From assembly GCA_025774805.1 (NCBI GenBank), contig JALGZR010000026.1:1-36662 (forward strand): a DNA stretch of 36,662 nt, written 5' to 3'. The stretch is from a bacterium. GTDB taxonomy: Bacteria; ARS69. The translations under genes were made by a program, and so were the position numbers. Shown here in pieces: positions 1-7,285 of this stretch (positions are counted from its first letter, which is position 1; each line of letters opens with the position of its first letter). Below the pieces are notes generated by a model that had not been told where the DNA came from, ran no database searches, and saw nothing but the letters and a program-made list of their open reading frames with translations.

Positions 1-863
1 GCCATGCCCCCGCCGTCGTTGGCCGAGGTGCAGTCGACGAATCGGTCATCCTCGAAGGTGGCGACCGAACGGTCCCGAACGTACACACCTCCTCCGAAGG
101 CCCCGAAGCAGTCGTCGTATGTGTTGTTCCGGAACGAGGAGCCGGACATGCTCGACTGAAGGAGCACCCCTCCGCCACCGCCACCGGACGCCTCCTGGAC
201 GGTGCAGTTGCGGAACACGTTGGAGGTGCACGCGACCGAGGAGCCGACGGCATACAGGCCGCCTCCGAAGTTCACCGCGTGGTTGTTCTCGAAGGTATTG
301 CCGACCAGGACTGCGTTGGAGAATTCCACGCGCATCCCCCCCCCCGAGCCGAGGGAGGAGTTGTCTCGGATCTCGTTGTTCTCGAATCGAGCGTTCGATC
401 CGCTGTGCACGTACACGCCGCCGGCGACACCGGGATCGAGGTTTCCCGTGATCAGGTTGTTCGTGAAGACGGGAGCTCCCCCCTCGACGAGAACGCCGAC
501 CCCTTGGGGTCCCCCTCCGCCCGTGAAGATGAAGCGATCCACGAGCGTGCTGTCACTGACCATGGGATCGGAGATCAGGGCGGGACCGACCCCGAGCCCG
601 TCGATCGTCGTCACGACGCCGAACGTGTCGCGGTTCGCATCGGTGAACGTGGCGTCGTAGCCCCCCAGGAGCTGCACGCCGTCGACCAGAAGCACGGTTT
701 CGGTGTAGGTGCCGGCCTGGACCAGCACACGATCGCCGGGGACGGCCCCGGCGAGTGCCGCCGTGATGGACTGCCCGGTCGAGACCGTGATGTCGTCTCC
801 GAGTGCGGCGGTGGGGCAGAGGAGCAGGAGGAGTCCGTAGGTCACCAAATCCCGTTTCATCAT
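1..863 (-). CDS. Secreted parallel beta-helix repeat protein (C-terminus outside window)
   Basis: The reading frame starts at ATG 863 and stays open to the window edge, giving 287 codons. A GGAGG ribosome site (873-877) lies 9 bases upstream of the start. The N-terminus is a signal peptide (MMKRDLVTYGLLLLLCPTAALG). It is followed by the opening typical of right-handed beta-helix proteins (GDRVLVQAGTYTETVLL, then LLGGYDATFTDANRD). Degenerate rungs of about 25-30 residues then repeat with the pattern F-x-N-N...GGG-x-Y/R, for example FTNNLITGN, FENNEIRDN, FRNCTV and FRNNTYDDC, each followed by a Gly-rich turn. This resembles Pmp/DUF1565-type proteins of the cell surface. Substrate or partner is unknown. 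It could be a polysaccharide-acting or adhesive protein, and the missing C-terminus may carry a sorting domain. The call as a beta-helix protein is firm; its function is not. Confidence 0.8.
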   Translation of the reverse strand, partial: MMKRDLVTYGLLLLLCPTAALGDDITVSTGQSITAALAGAVPGDRVLVQAGTYTETVLLVDGVQLLGGYDATFTDANRDTFGVVTTIDGLGVGPALISDPMVSDSTLVDRFIFTGGGGPQGVGVLVEGGAPVFTNNLITGNLDPGVAGGVYVHSGSNARFENNEIRDNSSLGSGGGMRVEFSNAVLVGNTFENNHAVNFGGGLYAVGSSVACTSNVFRNCTVQEASGGGGGGVLLQSSMSGSSFRNNTYDDCFGAFGGGVYVRDRSVATFEDDRFVDCTSANDGGGM

Positions 864-1083
864 CCCCGGGAGCCTCCATTCAGTCGGCCGGGACCCACCA
901 GAAGCGCCGCAGCGTAGCACAGCACCCAAGTCCTTGCAACCGGACGCCTTGCGGCACGTGCCCCGGTGGCCGACCCGGGCCTTCCCCCGACGGCCGTTGG
1001 CGGGGGCAGACCCCGATCCATTGCCTCTATGGACCTCCGGGGCCGAAACGTCAACCGACCTCTCCCCGGAGGGTGATTTGGGG

Positions 1084-1112
1084 TGGACAACTAGACGTGC
1101 GTTTAGTATATT
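1084..1112 (+). promoter_or_regulatory. Sigma70-type promoter upstream of the lexA leader
   Basis: TGGACA (1084-1089) and TATATT (1107-1112) are separated by exactly 17 bases in an A/T-richer island of an otherwise GC-rich intergenic region. Transcription would start near 1119, about 425 bases before the lexA start codon. The promoter could therefore serve a long lexA leader, a separate small RNA, or both. No obvious LexA operator (such as an inverted GAAC/GTTC pair) was found around it. Confidence 0.5.
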
Positions 1113-1118
1113 CGCCGT

Positions 1119-1300
1119 CGTGAACCACGACCGGAGAAGACGGATGGGGCGACAAGGGAACCGAGGAGGTCGGCGGACGGCGCTCAATCCAAAGACGGTC
1201 TTCCCCTGGGACCTCGGGCTTCGGCCCTCCTCCGGGAGGCCGCCCGTCGGGCCGCGGGCTCTCGCCCCGAAGGAGACCGACCCCGCGACAGGGGAAGGCC
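1119..1300 (+). ncRNA. Candidate structured RNA or long lexA leader
   Basis: This non-coding stretch directly follows a good promoter and folds strongly on paper. Bases 1197-1208 pair with 1289-1300 as a 12-bp stem containing one G-U pair. Inside it lies a GGGC-TTCG-GCCC hairpin (1216-1227) with the very stable cUUCGg loop. A further GGGC-TCTC-GCCC hairpin is also visible (loop near 1260). I compared it by eye with RNase P RNA, tmRNA, SRP RNA and 6S RNA and saw none of their conserved boxes. It could be an unrecognised small RNA, a cis-acting leader of lexA, or simply GC-rich DNA that folds by chance. The rest of 864-1544 holds nothing else I can support. Confidence 0.3.
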
Positions 1301-1544
1301 CCGACGAGACCCCGGACAGCGCGGGTCCCGGTGGGGGCAGGGGGGGGCATCTCTGAGGTCATCGCATCGGGTCGGAGGGCGGTAGGTCACCTTTCCCGCT
1401 TCACATCATGCTTGCCCACACTCCGAGGCCGCCGCCCTTCGTCCCGAATCGGTGACCATCGTCCGGGTCCGGGCTGGACAGATCGTCCGGATCCATGGGA
1501 ATCCTGACGTCGGGAGCCGAGCGCTCCCGGGGAGGGGCCGCGCG

Positions 1545-2159
1545 ATGACCGAGCATTCGCTCACGGCGAGGCAGGCCGAGATTCTCGACTATCTTCGGGA
1601 CGAGATCGACGGGCGGGGGCTCCCGCCGACGATTCGCGAGATCGGAGAGCGTTTCGGCATCCGATCCACCAAAGGGGTCGAGGACCACCTGGCGGCGCTC
1701 GAGAGGAAGGGCTTCATCCGCCGTGAGAAGGGCAAGTCCCGGGCGATCGAGATCGCCGACCGGCCCGATCTGCGCGGAGCCCGACTGGTGCCGCTGATCG
1801 GTCGCATCGCCGCTGGGATGCCGGTACTCGCGGTGGAGAATCACGCCGGGTCCTTCGTGCTCGACGAGGGCCTGGTGGGGAGCGGGGAGACCTTCCTCCT
1901 CCGCGGGGAAGGAGACTCCATGCGGGACGCCGCGATCCTCGACGGGGATCTCGTCATCGTTCGCTCTCAAGAGACCGCCCGGGTCGGAGAGATCGTCGCC
2001 GCCCGACTCGGCGAGGAGGCAACGGTCAAGCGGTTCCAGAGCGATTCCACCGGGTTCTGGCTGCACCCCGAGAACCGGGCCTTCGATCCCATCCGCGTGG
2101 ACGATCGCGAGGACTTCCAGATCATCGGCAAAGTGATCGGCGTCTACCGGCAGATGTAG
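1545..2159 (+). CDS. lexA: LexA repressor, SOS regulator with autoprotease domain
   Basis: This 204-residue protein has the full LexA plan. A winged helix at residues 1-70 (LTARQAEILDYLRDEIDGRG, then PPTIREIGERFGI) binds SOS operators. The S24 peptidase domain follows. The self-cleavage site is A90-G91 (IAAGMPV), the serine nucleophile is S125 in GEGDSM, and the lysine base is K162 in ATVKRF. RecA filaments on single-stranded DNA are known to trigger self-cleavage in this family, which derepresses DNA-repair genes. I chose ATG 1545 because it is preceded by GGGGAGGGG at about 8 bases and matches the family N-terminus. An in-frame start at 1452 would add 31 unrelated residues. The gene stands alone between the beta-helix gene and tRNA-Glu. 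Autoregulation is usual, but I could not find a clear operator. Confidence 0.95.
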   Translation: MTEHSLTARQAEILDYLRDEIDGRGLPPTIREIGERFGIRSTKGVEDHLAALERKGFIRREKGKSRAIEIADRPDLRGARLVPLIGRIAAGMPVLAVENHAGSFVLDEGLVGSGETFLLRGEGDSMRDAAILDGDLVIVRSQETARVGEIVAARLGEEATVKRFQSDSTGFWLHPENRAFDPIRVDDREDFQIIGKVIGVYRQM

Positions 2160-2281
2160 GTCCTTCGCAGTCGGTAGGGGCCGACAGCGCCCGACGGTGC
2201 GGTGTCGGATGAGATCCCCGAGGTGCGGCGGAAACGGCCGCGCGGCGTCGGAAGCGGAGCCGGACGCGCGACCGGATGTGC

Positions 2282-2397
2282 GGCGCGACATCTGCGGCCC
2301 CGGTGGACCTTCTCGCTCGTGACGGGTGGCGCGACATCTGCGGCCCCGGTGGACCTTCTCGCTCGTGACGGGCGGCGCGACATCTGCGGCCCCGGTT
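2282..2397. repeat. 46-bp tandem direct repeat, two full copies and a partial third
   Basis: Copy 1 (2282-2327) and copy 2 (2328-2373) differ only at their last base. Copy 3 (from 2374) matches for about 22 bases and then changes so that the TGGACC of the repeat becomes TTGACA, the -35 box of the downstream tRNA promoter. There is no coding frame here. The array fills the gap between lexA and tRNA-Glu. Two spacer-less near-identical copies do not make a CRISPR array. Recent duplication of the tRNA promoter upstream region, or a cluster of protein-binding sites, are both possible. Confidence 0.85.
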
Positions 2398-2425
2398 GAC
2401 ACTCCTCCGAAGGCGCTGGTAGTTT
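2396..2425 (+). promoter_or_regulatory. Promoter of tRNA-Glu
   Basis: A consensus -35 box TTGACA (2396-2401) and a -10-like TAGTTT (2420-2425) are separated by 18 bases. The predicted start near 2432 leaves about 50 bases of 5' leader before the tRNA, which is ordinary for a stable-RNA gene. The -35 box lies at the end of the third 46-bp repeat copy. Confidence 0.6.
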
Positions 2426-2483
2426 CCATCGGTTCGGGCGGGCGGGATTGTCCCCGACGACCCCGACGCGCCCACCCTGAGGC

Positions 2484-2559
2484 GTCCCCATCGTCTAGAG
2501 GCCTAGGACACCGCCCTTTCACGGCGGCAACACGGGTTCGACTCCCGTTGGGGACGCCA
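2484..2559 (+). tRNA. tRNA-Glu (anticodon UUC)
   Basis: The 76-base cloverleaf is complete. The acceptor stem GTCCCCA pairs with TGGGGAC. The anticodon arm CCGCC-CTTTCAC-GGCGG exposes TTC. The T-arm is CGGGTTCGACTCCCG. The discriminator G (2556) is followed by an encoded CCA (2557-2559). It decodes GAA and GAG glutamate codons and, in many bacteria, also feeds tetrapyrrole synthesis. No integrase or duplicated 3' end was seen, so there is no sign that it is used as an integration site here. Confidence 0.97.
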
Positions 2560-2938
2560 AACCGGTATCCGCCTCCTGGAGATCGCGTAACCCCTCAAGG
2601 AATGATGCGGTTACGGGTGTTCGAAATTTTTGCCCGGCAAAAGCCACGCCCTCGGGGAAGATCGAATCCTGGAACATGCGCTTCTTCTCGGGGCTGAGCT
2701 GCCGCTACATCTTGGCCGGATCGATTGCAGATCCAGAAGCTCCGGGTGGGAGGGAAGGGTGGCTCCCCGGCAGCGCCTGGCTCGGCCCAACCGACCGCGG
2801 GTGCGGCCCAAGTTTTTCGTCCGAATTGGGCCGAGAATTGGGCCGGAGTTGGGCCAGGGGTCGCGCCGTCATCCCTTGACCGCCATCTGCGTAAGAATGG
2901 AGATTCCCTTCCCTGGCGAGTCGGCTCCCTCACGGCCC
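2560..2938. other. Intergenic region between tRNA-Glu and the tonB gene end
   Basis: No supported gene lies in this stretch. It holds an A/T-rich palindrome TTTTGCC-C-GGCAAAA (2628-2642) that could end tRNA-Glu transcription. It also holds an 8-bp inverted repeat CGGCCCAA/TTGGGCCG (2804-2811 and 2826-2833), which could fold at the 3' end of the minus-strand TonB operon. Three tandem 11-12 base units GA(A/G)TTGGGCC start at 2823, 2835 and 2846. Frames that cross it in either direction have no recognisable product. Confidence 0.5.
2628..2642. terminator. Possible terminator palindrome after tRNA-Glu
   Basis: TTTTGC-CCG-GCAAAA forms a short 6-bp stem with a 3-base loop about 70 bases after the tRNA. 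The T and A runs are symmetric, so it could act in either direction. The stem is weak compared with the GC-rich background, so the call is tentative. Confidence 0.3.
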
Positions 2939-3709
2939 TCACTGCATCCGGAACGTCACCGGCATGAGAATCCACACTTCGACAGGCCGGTGCTGCAGGA
3001 GCGCGGGGCGAAAAACGGCCGTGCGCGCGCTCACCAACGCCGCCTCGCGCAGAACCTCCGGCCCCTCGACCACGAAGCAGTCGTGGACACGACCGTCCTT
3101 GCCGACGAGCGCCCGCACGAGAACCGTTCCCGCGATCTCGGCCGCCTGCGCGAGTTCGGGATAGATCGGAGGGTCGATGCTGATCCGTATCGGTTCCTCC
3201 TCGACCGCGACGAACTCGTCCGGGGTGGGGGATGAAGCGATGTCGAGATCGACCACGAGGGAATCGCCTCCGCCCAGCCCCAGATCCTCGAGGGTGATCG
3301 GGACGAGAGCTTCCGCCATCTCGGCGACGGTCGCGATCGTGCGGCTCGTCGCGAGCTCGTCGGGAACGGGCTCGGGAACGCCGATCTCGGGGGGCGGCGC
3401 GACCCGGGCCACGGCCTCGGCGACGTTGATCTGCGGCGCCGCCGGCTTGGCAATGGACGGGGGCACGCCGAGCTCGGTGTAGCGGACGATCCGGATCTCT
3501 CTCGGCGGAGACGGCTCCGGGCGGAAGTGGGTCCAGAACCACCACGCGCCGAACAGGACGAGACCCACTGCGACAGCACTGCCATTCGCCCACCCGAGCC
3601 ACTTCGGCGCCTCCCGCCGGAGAGGGTGGGCATCTCCCGTGATGGGCAGATGCGGCGCGTCCGCGAGCGAGAACGCCCACGGTATGTGCATCGGGTCGCG
3701 CCCGCTCAT
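2939..3709 (-). CDS. TonB-family energy transducer
   Basis: This 256-residue protein has the TonB layout. A cytoplasmic N-terminus of about 40 residues leads into one membrane anchor (residues about 43-61, GSAVAVGLVLFGAWWFW). A Pro/Glu-rich periplasmic stretch follows. The C-terminal TonB domain from about residue 175 contains PIYPELAQAAEIAGTVLVR, VGKDGRV, and a closing FRPALLQHRPVEVWILMPVTF. It would carry proton-motive energy from ExbB/ExbD to TonB-dependent receptors in the outer membrane. The ATG at 3709 overlaps the upstream exbD stop (ATGA) and has GGAGGG 6 bases before it. It is the last gene of its operon. The linker is short and acidic (residues 130-175), unlike the classic long Pro-Lys repeat of enterobacterial TonB. 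Confidence 0.9.
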   Translation of the reverse strand: MSGRDPMHIPWAFSLADAPHLPITGDAHPLRREAPKWLGWANGSAVAVGLVLFGAWWFWTHFRPEPSPPREIRIVRYTELGVPPSIAKPAAPQINVAEAVARVAPPPEIGVPEPVPDELATSRTIATVAEMAEALVPITLEDLGLGGGDSLVVDLDIASSPTPDEFVAVEEEPIRISIDPPIYPELAQAAEIAGTVLVRALVGKDGRVHDCFVVEGPEVLREAALVSARTAVFRPALLQHRPVEVWILMPVTFRMQ

Positions 3710-4203
3710 GGCGATCCCTCCGGCCGCGGCATGTCGTCCTCGTTCTGGGGGATCAGGCTGAACCGCTGCATTCCCGCATCCTCGAGCGTGTCCATCATGT
3801 CGACCATCCGCTCGTAGCGCGCCGCACGGTGGATCTTCACGAGGATGACGAGCTCGGGGTTTTCCTCGGCCGCGGCGCGAAAGAGCGGATCGAGCCCGTC
3901 CCAGACCATCGCGGTCGGCGTCCGCTTGCCGTGTCGAACGACGAGGCTCTCGTCCTCGGCGATCCAGACGGTCATCACGTTCGACTCGGCGACTTCGACC
4001 TTGGCCCCGGGCTCGGGCATGTTCACTTCCATCGCGAGCGGTCGGCGGAACACGGTCGTGACCATGAAGAAGATGAGCAGCAGGAACGCGACGTCGACCA
4101 TCGGGGTCATGTCGATGCGGATTCCCGGGCGCTTCCGCCGGGGCGGCGGTCCGAACTCGTCGTCGGGTGCCGGATTCTCGCGCGGCTCGAAATCGGCGCT
4201 CAT
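3706..4203 (-). CDS. ExbD/TolR-family biopolymer transport protein (copy 1)
   Basis: This 165-residue protein has one N-terminal membrane helix. The conserved motif MTPMVDVAFLLLIFFM spans residues about 32-47, and its Asp (D37) is the proton-binding residue of the family. A periplasmic domain with the ExbD pattern of alternating strands follows. Together with ExbB it forms the stator that energises TonB. ATG 4203 was preferred to GTG 4206 because GAGGAG lies at a better distance; either start overlaps the preceding exbD stop. Before the motif it carries an unusual 30-residue charged, Pro-rich cytoplasmic tail that copy 2 lacks. The two copies therefore probably form a hetero-dimer or have separate roles. 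Confidence 0.9.
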   Translation of the reverse strand: MSADFEPRENPAPDDEFGPPPRRKRPGIRIDMTPMVDVAFLLLIFFMVTTVFRRPLAMEVNMPEPGAKVEVAESNVMTVWIAEDESLVVRHGKRTPTAMVWDGLDPLFRAAAEENPELVILVKIHRAARYERMVDMMDTLEDAGMQRFSLIPQNEDDMPRPEGSP

Positions 4204-4661
4204 CACCCTCTCCTCGATTCGTCCGCGTCCGAGACCTCGGGCGGCGGGGTCCGCCGCTCGAAATCCGTCATCAGATTGAAGCGGAGAGTCTTCGCCTCGG
4301 CGAGCGCGTCCATGACGTCGGCGATCGTCCCGAAGTCGACATCCTTGTCGCCCTTCACCACGACCACCGCAGCCGGGTTGCGACCCCGCCAGGCCACCAC
4401 GGTGTTGAGGACGTCGTACCGTCCGAGCTCTTGCGCGTCGACGCCGGCCTCGGACGAGATGAAGATCCGTCCTGCCTCGGTGACCGTGAGGATAATCGTG
4501 CCCGTCTCCGGGACGTGGATCTCGGAGCGCGACGCCGGGAGCTCTACCGCTACGTGCTCGGCCGGTTTGAACTGTGTGGTCGACATGAAGAAGATCAGCA
4601 GCAGAAACGCCACGTCGACCATCGGAGTCATATCGATGCGAACTCCGGATCGTCTGGCCAC
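4203..4661 (-). CDS. ExbD/TolR-family biopolymer transport protein (copy 2)
   Basis: This 152-residue ExbD has a short N-terminus, and the motif MTPMVDVAFLLLIFFM (proton-binding D16) begins at residue 11. The periplasmic part (AEHVAVELPAS, then VVKGDKDVDFGTIADVMDALAEA) is the usual ExbD fold. The start is GTG 4661, with AGGAG about 9 bases upstream and only 3 bases after the exbB stop. Its stop overlaps the start of the next exbD. Two consecutive exbD genes are common in Bacteroidota-type TonB operons. Confidence 0.9.
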   Translation of the reverse strand: MARRSGVRIDMTPMVDVAFLLLIFFMSTTQFKPAEHVAVELPASRSEIHVPETGTIILTVTEAGRIFISSEAGVDAQELGRYDVLNTVVAWRGRNPAAVVVVKGDKDVDFGTIADVMDALAEAKTLRFNLMTDFERRTPPPEVSDADESRRG

Positions 4662-4664
4662 GGC

Positions 4665-5390
4665 CTACGACTCCTTTCGCGACTCCAGGAGTCGGACGAC
4701 CGTGAACGACGTCTCGTCCATCGTGTCGCGGAAGGCGTCCACCCGGGTCGCGAAGTAGTTGTAGAGGACGGTGCCGACGACGGCCGTCGTCAGGCCCAGA
4801 GCCGTGTTGACGAGCGCCTCCGAGATTCCCAGTGCGAGCTGAGTCGCGTCCGGCGCGCCGGCGTGCGACATCGCCCGGAACGCGCGGATCATGCCGATCG
4901 TCGTCCCCAGCAGCCCGACGAGCGTCGCGATCGAGGCGATCGTCGAGAGGGCGGTGAGATTGCGCTCGAGAAGTGGGGTCTCCAGCGCACTCGCCTCCCG
5001 GATTGCGCGACGCGTCTCGTCGATCCGCTCCTTCGGGTCGCCCGCCTCATCGTCGGTCTCCGCGAAACGCTCGAGCCCCGCCCCTACGACGTTGGCGAGG
5101 CACCCCCCCTGACGACGACAGGCTTCGATCGCAGCCGACAAGTCCCCACCGTGCACCGCCTGCTTGACGTTCCGGATGAACTGCGGCACCCCGCCCCGAC
5201 CCCCGGCCCGCCAGAGCACGAGAAGCCGCTCGAGCCCGAACGTGAACGCCAGGAACAGGAGGGTGAGGCCGAAGACGAGCAGCGGTCCACCCTGCCGGAT
5301 GTACTCGGGGGAGCGATCCCATATGAACCACGAGATGACGACCGAGATCACGAAGACCACGATCAAGATCCAGTTCCGAAATCCGGACAT
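4665..5390 (-). CDS. ExbB/TolQ/MotA-family proton channel protein
   Basis: This 241-residue membrane protein has four likely helices: residues about 7-22, 35-56, 143-165 and 178-206. The last pair contains the family signature, TVGLLGTT-like (ATLVGLLGTTIGMIRAF) and ALGISEALVNTALGLTTAV. It would form the pentameric channel that houses the ExbD dimer in the inner membrane. ATG 5390 has AGAGGAG about 10 bases before it. An 83-base gap, in which I see nothing special, separates it from the TPR gene. An extra N-terminal helix places it in the MotA/TolQ group of FCB bacteria rather than enterobacterial ExbB. Confidence 0.9.
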   Translation of the reverse strand: MSGFRNWILIVVFVISVVISWFIWDRSPEYIRQGGPLLVFGLTLLFLAFTFGLERLLVLWRAGGRGGVPQFIRNVKQAVHGGDLSAAIEACRRQGGCLANVVGAGLERFAETDDEAGDPKERIDETRRAIREASALETPLLERNLTALSTIASIATLVGLLGTTIGMIRAFRAMSHAGAPDATQLALGISEALVNTALGLTTAVVGTVLYNYFATRVDAFRDTMDETSFTVVRLLESRKES

Positions 5391-5473
5391 TCCAGCTTAC
5401 TCCTCTCGATCGACCGGCGGTGAACCGGTCGCTGCCCTCCGAAACCTGCGACTTGCGCCGTGAGACCGCCCGG

Positions 5474-7285
5474 TCACTCCGATCCGGACTTCGGCGCCGC
5501 CTGCTCGAGAAGCTCGCGCCCCCTCTTCAGGGCGATGTTGTTCGGATCGATGGCGGCGGCGCGCTCGTATGCCGCGCGCGCGCCATCCCACTGCTCCATT
5601 CCCAGCCGGGCGTTCCCCAAGCCGGCCCACCCGTCGGCGTTGCCGGGATCCGCCGTCGTTGCGGCCTGGTAGAATCCGGCTGCCCGCTCGTAGCTGGCCC
5701 GCCGGATTGCGCAGAAGCCGCGGCCGCGGAGCGCCTTCGCTTCGTCGGGGTCCGCCTCCAGTACCCGTGCGTACTCGGCGTCGGCCTCGTCGATCGAGCC
5801 GCGCACGGCGAGCGCCTGGGCGAGCAGCAGCCGTGCCGCGTTTAGATCGCTTCGTCGCTCGACCGCGGCTCGAAACGCCGCGATGGCCTCGGGGAGATGC
5901 GACGCCTGGTAGTGGGCAATGCCGAGGTTCATGTGATCGATCGCGGAATCGGGTCTGAGCTCGGCAGATTTCCCGAAGCCGGCGATCGCGGCGGCGGAAT
6001 GGCCGGAGCGCATTGCGATCATGCCGAGCTGGAAGTACGCGTCCGCGTTCTCCGGATCGAGCTCGATCGCCCGCCCGAGGTCCTCGCGGGCCGTGTCGAA
6101 ATCTCCTCGCTTCATCCGCCACTTCGCGAGTGAGACGAGATCGTCGGGGGAGACCTCCGCGTCGGCGGGCAACTGCGCGAAGAGAGCGGCGGCGCGGTCC
6201 CGGGCCTCGTCGTCGCCCGATCGGAGTCCGGCGCGCGCGTATGCGAACCGGACGTCGGCCCGGTCGGGTGCGAGCGCGCGCGCCGTCTCGGCCGCCTCGA
6301 GCGCCTGCCCCGGGCGACCGATCTCGAGGCACGATTCAGCCAGCGCCACGAGCGCGTCGACGTCCTCCCGCTCGAGCAGGACGTACCGCAGATAGGTGCG
6401 CGCCGCCTGATCGTGTCGATTCGCGCGACGAAAAAGGTCGGCCAGATCGCGGAGTGCGGGCGCGTACGTGGAGTCGATGGCGGCCGCGCGCTGGTAGCGA
6501 TCACGCGCCTCGTTGTACCGTTCCACCTTGGCGTAGAGGCGTCCGAGCGTGTGCATCATCGGGGCGGTCGGCACGGTGCCCGGCACCGCGAGCGCTTTCT
6601 CGTACGCGTCGATCGCGAGGGAGGGCGACCCCTTCCGCTCGGAGATGCGACCGACGAGGGCGGCGTACTCCGGCTCCGCCGCGTTGAGATTCAGAGCGCG
6701 CAGCGCGGAGATCTCCGCACCGTCGACGTCTCCCTCGCTGAGTCTCAGCCGGGCGAGGGCGAAGTGGTAGCGATCCTCCCCCTCACGCATGCCGCGGGCG
6801 CGCTGACCCCGTTCGACGCGTCGGCGGGCTTGAGGCCACCGCTCGGCGTCGAGCTCGAGTCGGGCCAGGCCGTAGTGCGCGGCCCAGAGATCACCGTCGC
6901 CCTCGAGAGAGCGCTCGAGCTCCTGACGCGCCTCGGCGTCCCGGCCGAATCGCAGGAGGAGCAAACCGAGCTCGGCTTGCGCCTCGGGGTAGGCGCGATC
7001 TCCCCGCGCGGCGATCGCTTCCCGAAGGAGCGGCTCCGCGTCGACCCACCGACCCTCGAGGACCGCGACGCGCGCCAACCCCAGCTTCGACTCGGGGATT
7101 CTGTACTCCTCGGCGACCGCGCGCTCCAGCAGTGCGCGCGCCTCGCCGAGACGACCCTCGTCGAGCGCCTTGCGGCCGAGACGAACGGGGTCCTCGTCGA
7201 GGCCGTAGGTGCGGGACGCGGCGGACGCGCCCCCCGCACCACCGACGAGGAGCAACGTGGCCAGAAGGAACAGGCTAGCTCTCAT
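5474..7285 (-). CDS. Periplasmic tetratricopeptide-repeat protein of the TonB operon
   Basis: This 603-residue protein starts at ATG 7285, chosen for its strong AAAGGAGCCC ribosome site and the signal peptide it exposes (MRASLFLLATLLLVGGAGGASA). Almost all of the rest is TPR: units of about 34 residues with the W/L-G-Y/A-F-A-P pattern, for example LGLIYAKVERYNEARDRYQRA-like, AYFQLGMIAMRSGHSAAAIA, and AWAGLGNARLGMEQWDGAR-like at the end. I estimate 12-15 units. TPR proteins scaffold complexes, and here the partner is probably the TonB machine or the PBP-like protein encoded just upstream. Its start overlaps the upstream stop (ATGA). The longer open frame towards 8539 is only a by-product of high GC. 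Confidence 0.85.
   Translation of the reverse strand: MRASLFLLATLLLVGGAGGASAASRTYGLDEDPVRLGRKALDEGRLGEARALLERAVAEEYRIPESKLGLARVAVLEGRWVDAEPLLREAIAARGDRAYPEAQAELGLLLLRFGRDAEARQELERSLEGDGDLWAAHYGLARLELDAERWPQARRRVERGQRARGMREGEDRYHFALARLRLSEGDVDGAEISALRALNLNAAEPEYAALVGRISERKGSPSLAIDAYEKALAVPGTVPTAPMMHTLGRLYAKVERYNEARDRYQRAAAIDSTYAPALRDLADLFRRANRHDQAARTYLRYVLLEREDVDALVALAESCLEIGRPGQALEAAETARALAPDRADVRFAYARAGLRSGDDEARDRAAALFAQLPADAEVSPDDLVSLAKWRMKRGDFDTAREDLGRAIELDPENADAYFQLGMIAMRSGHSAAAIAGFGKSAELRPDSAIDHMNLGIAHYQASHLPEAIAAFRAAVERRSDLNAARLLLAQALAVRGSIDEADAEYARVLEADPDEAKALRGRGFCAIRRASYERAAGFYQAATTADPGNADGWAGLGNARLGMEQWDGARAAYERAAAIDPNNIALKRGRELLEQAAPKSGSE

Noticed and set aside
1452-1544. Upstream in-frame extension of lexA
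   Set aside because: It adds 31 residues without similarity to LexA, and ATG 1545 has a proper ribosome site and the canonical N-terminus.
2282-2397. CRISPR-like array
   Set aside because: The copies are directly adjacent 46-bp units without unique spacers, and no cas gene is present.
1401-2522. Long minus-strand frame opposite lexA and the repeats
   Set aside because: It is Pro/Arg/Gly-rich, lies antisense to lexA and has repeated residues only because it crosses the 46-bp repeats; no family features.
2484-2938. Integrated element at the 3' end of tRNA-Glu
   Set aside because: No integrase gene and no second copy of the tRNA 3' end were found in the window.
5397-6332. Minus-strand 311-codon frame overlapping the TPR gene
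   Set aside because: It is an Arg/Gly-rich shadow of the TPR gene in another frame without a ribosome site.
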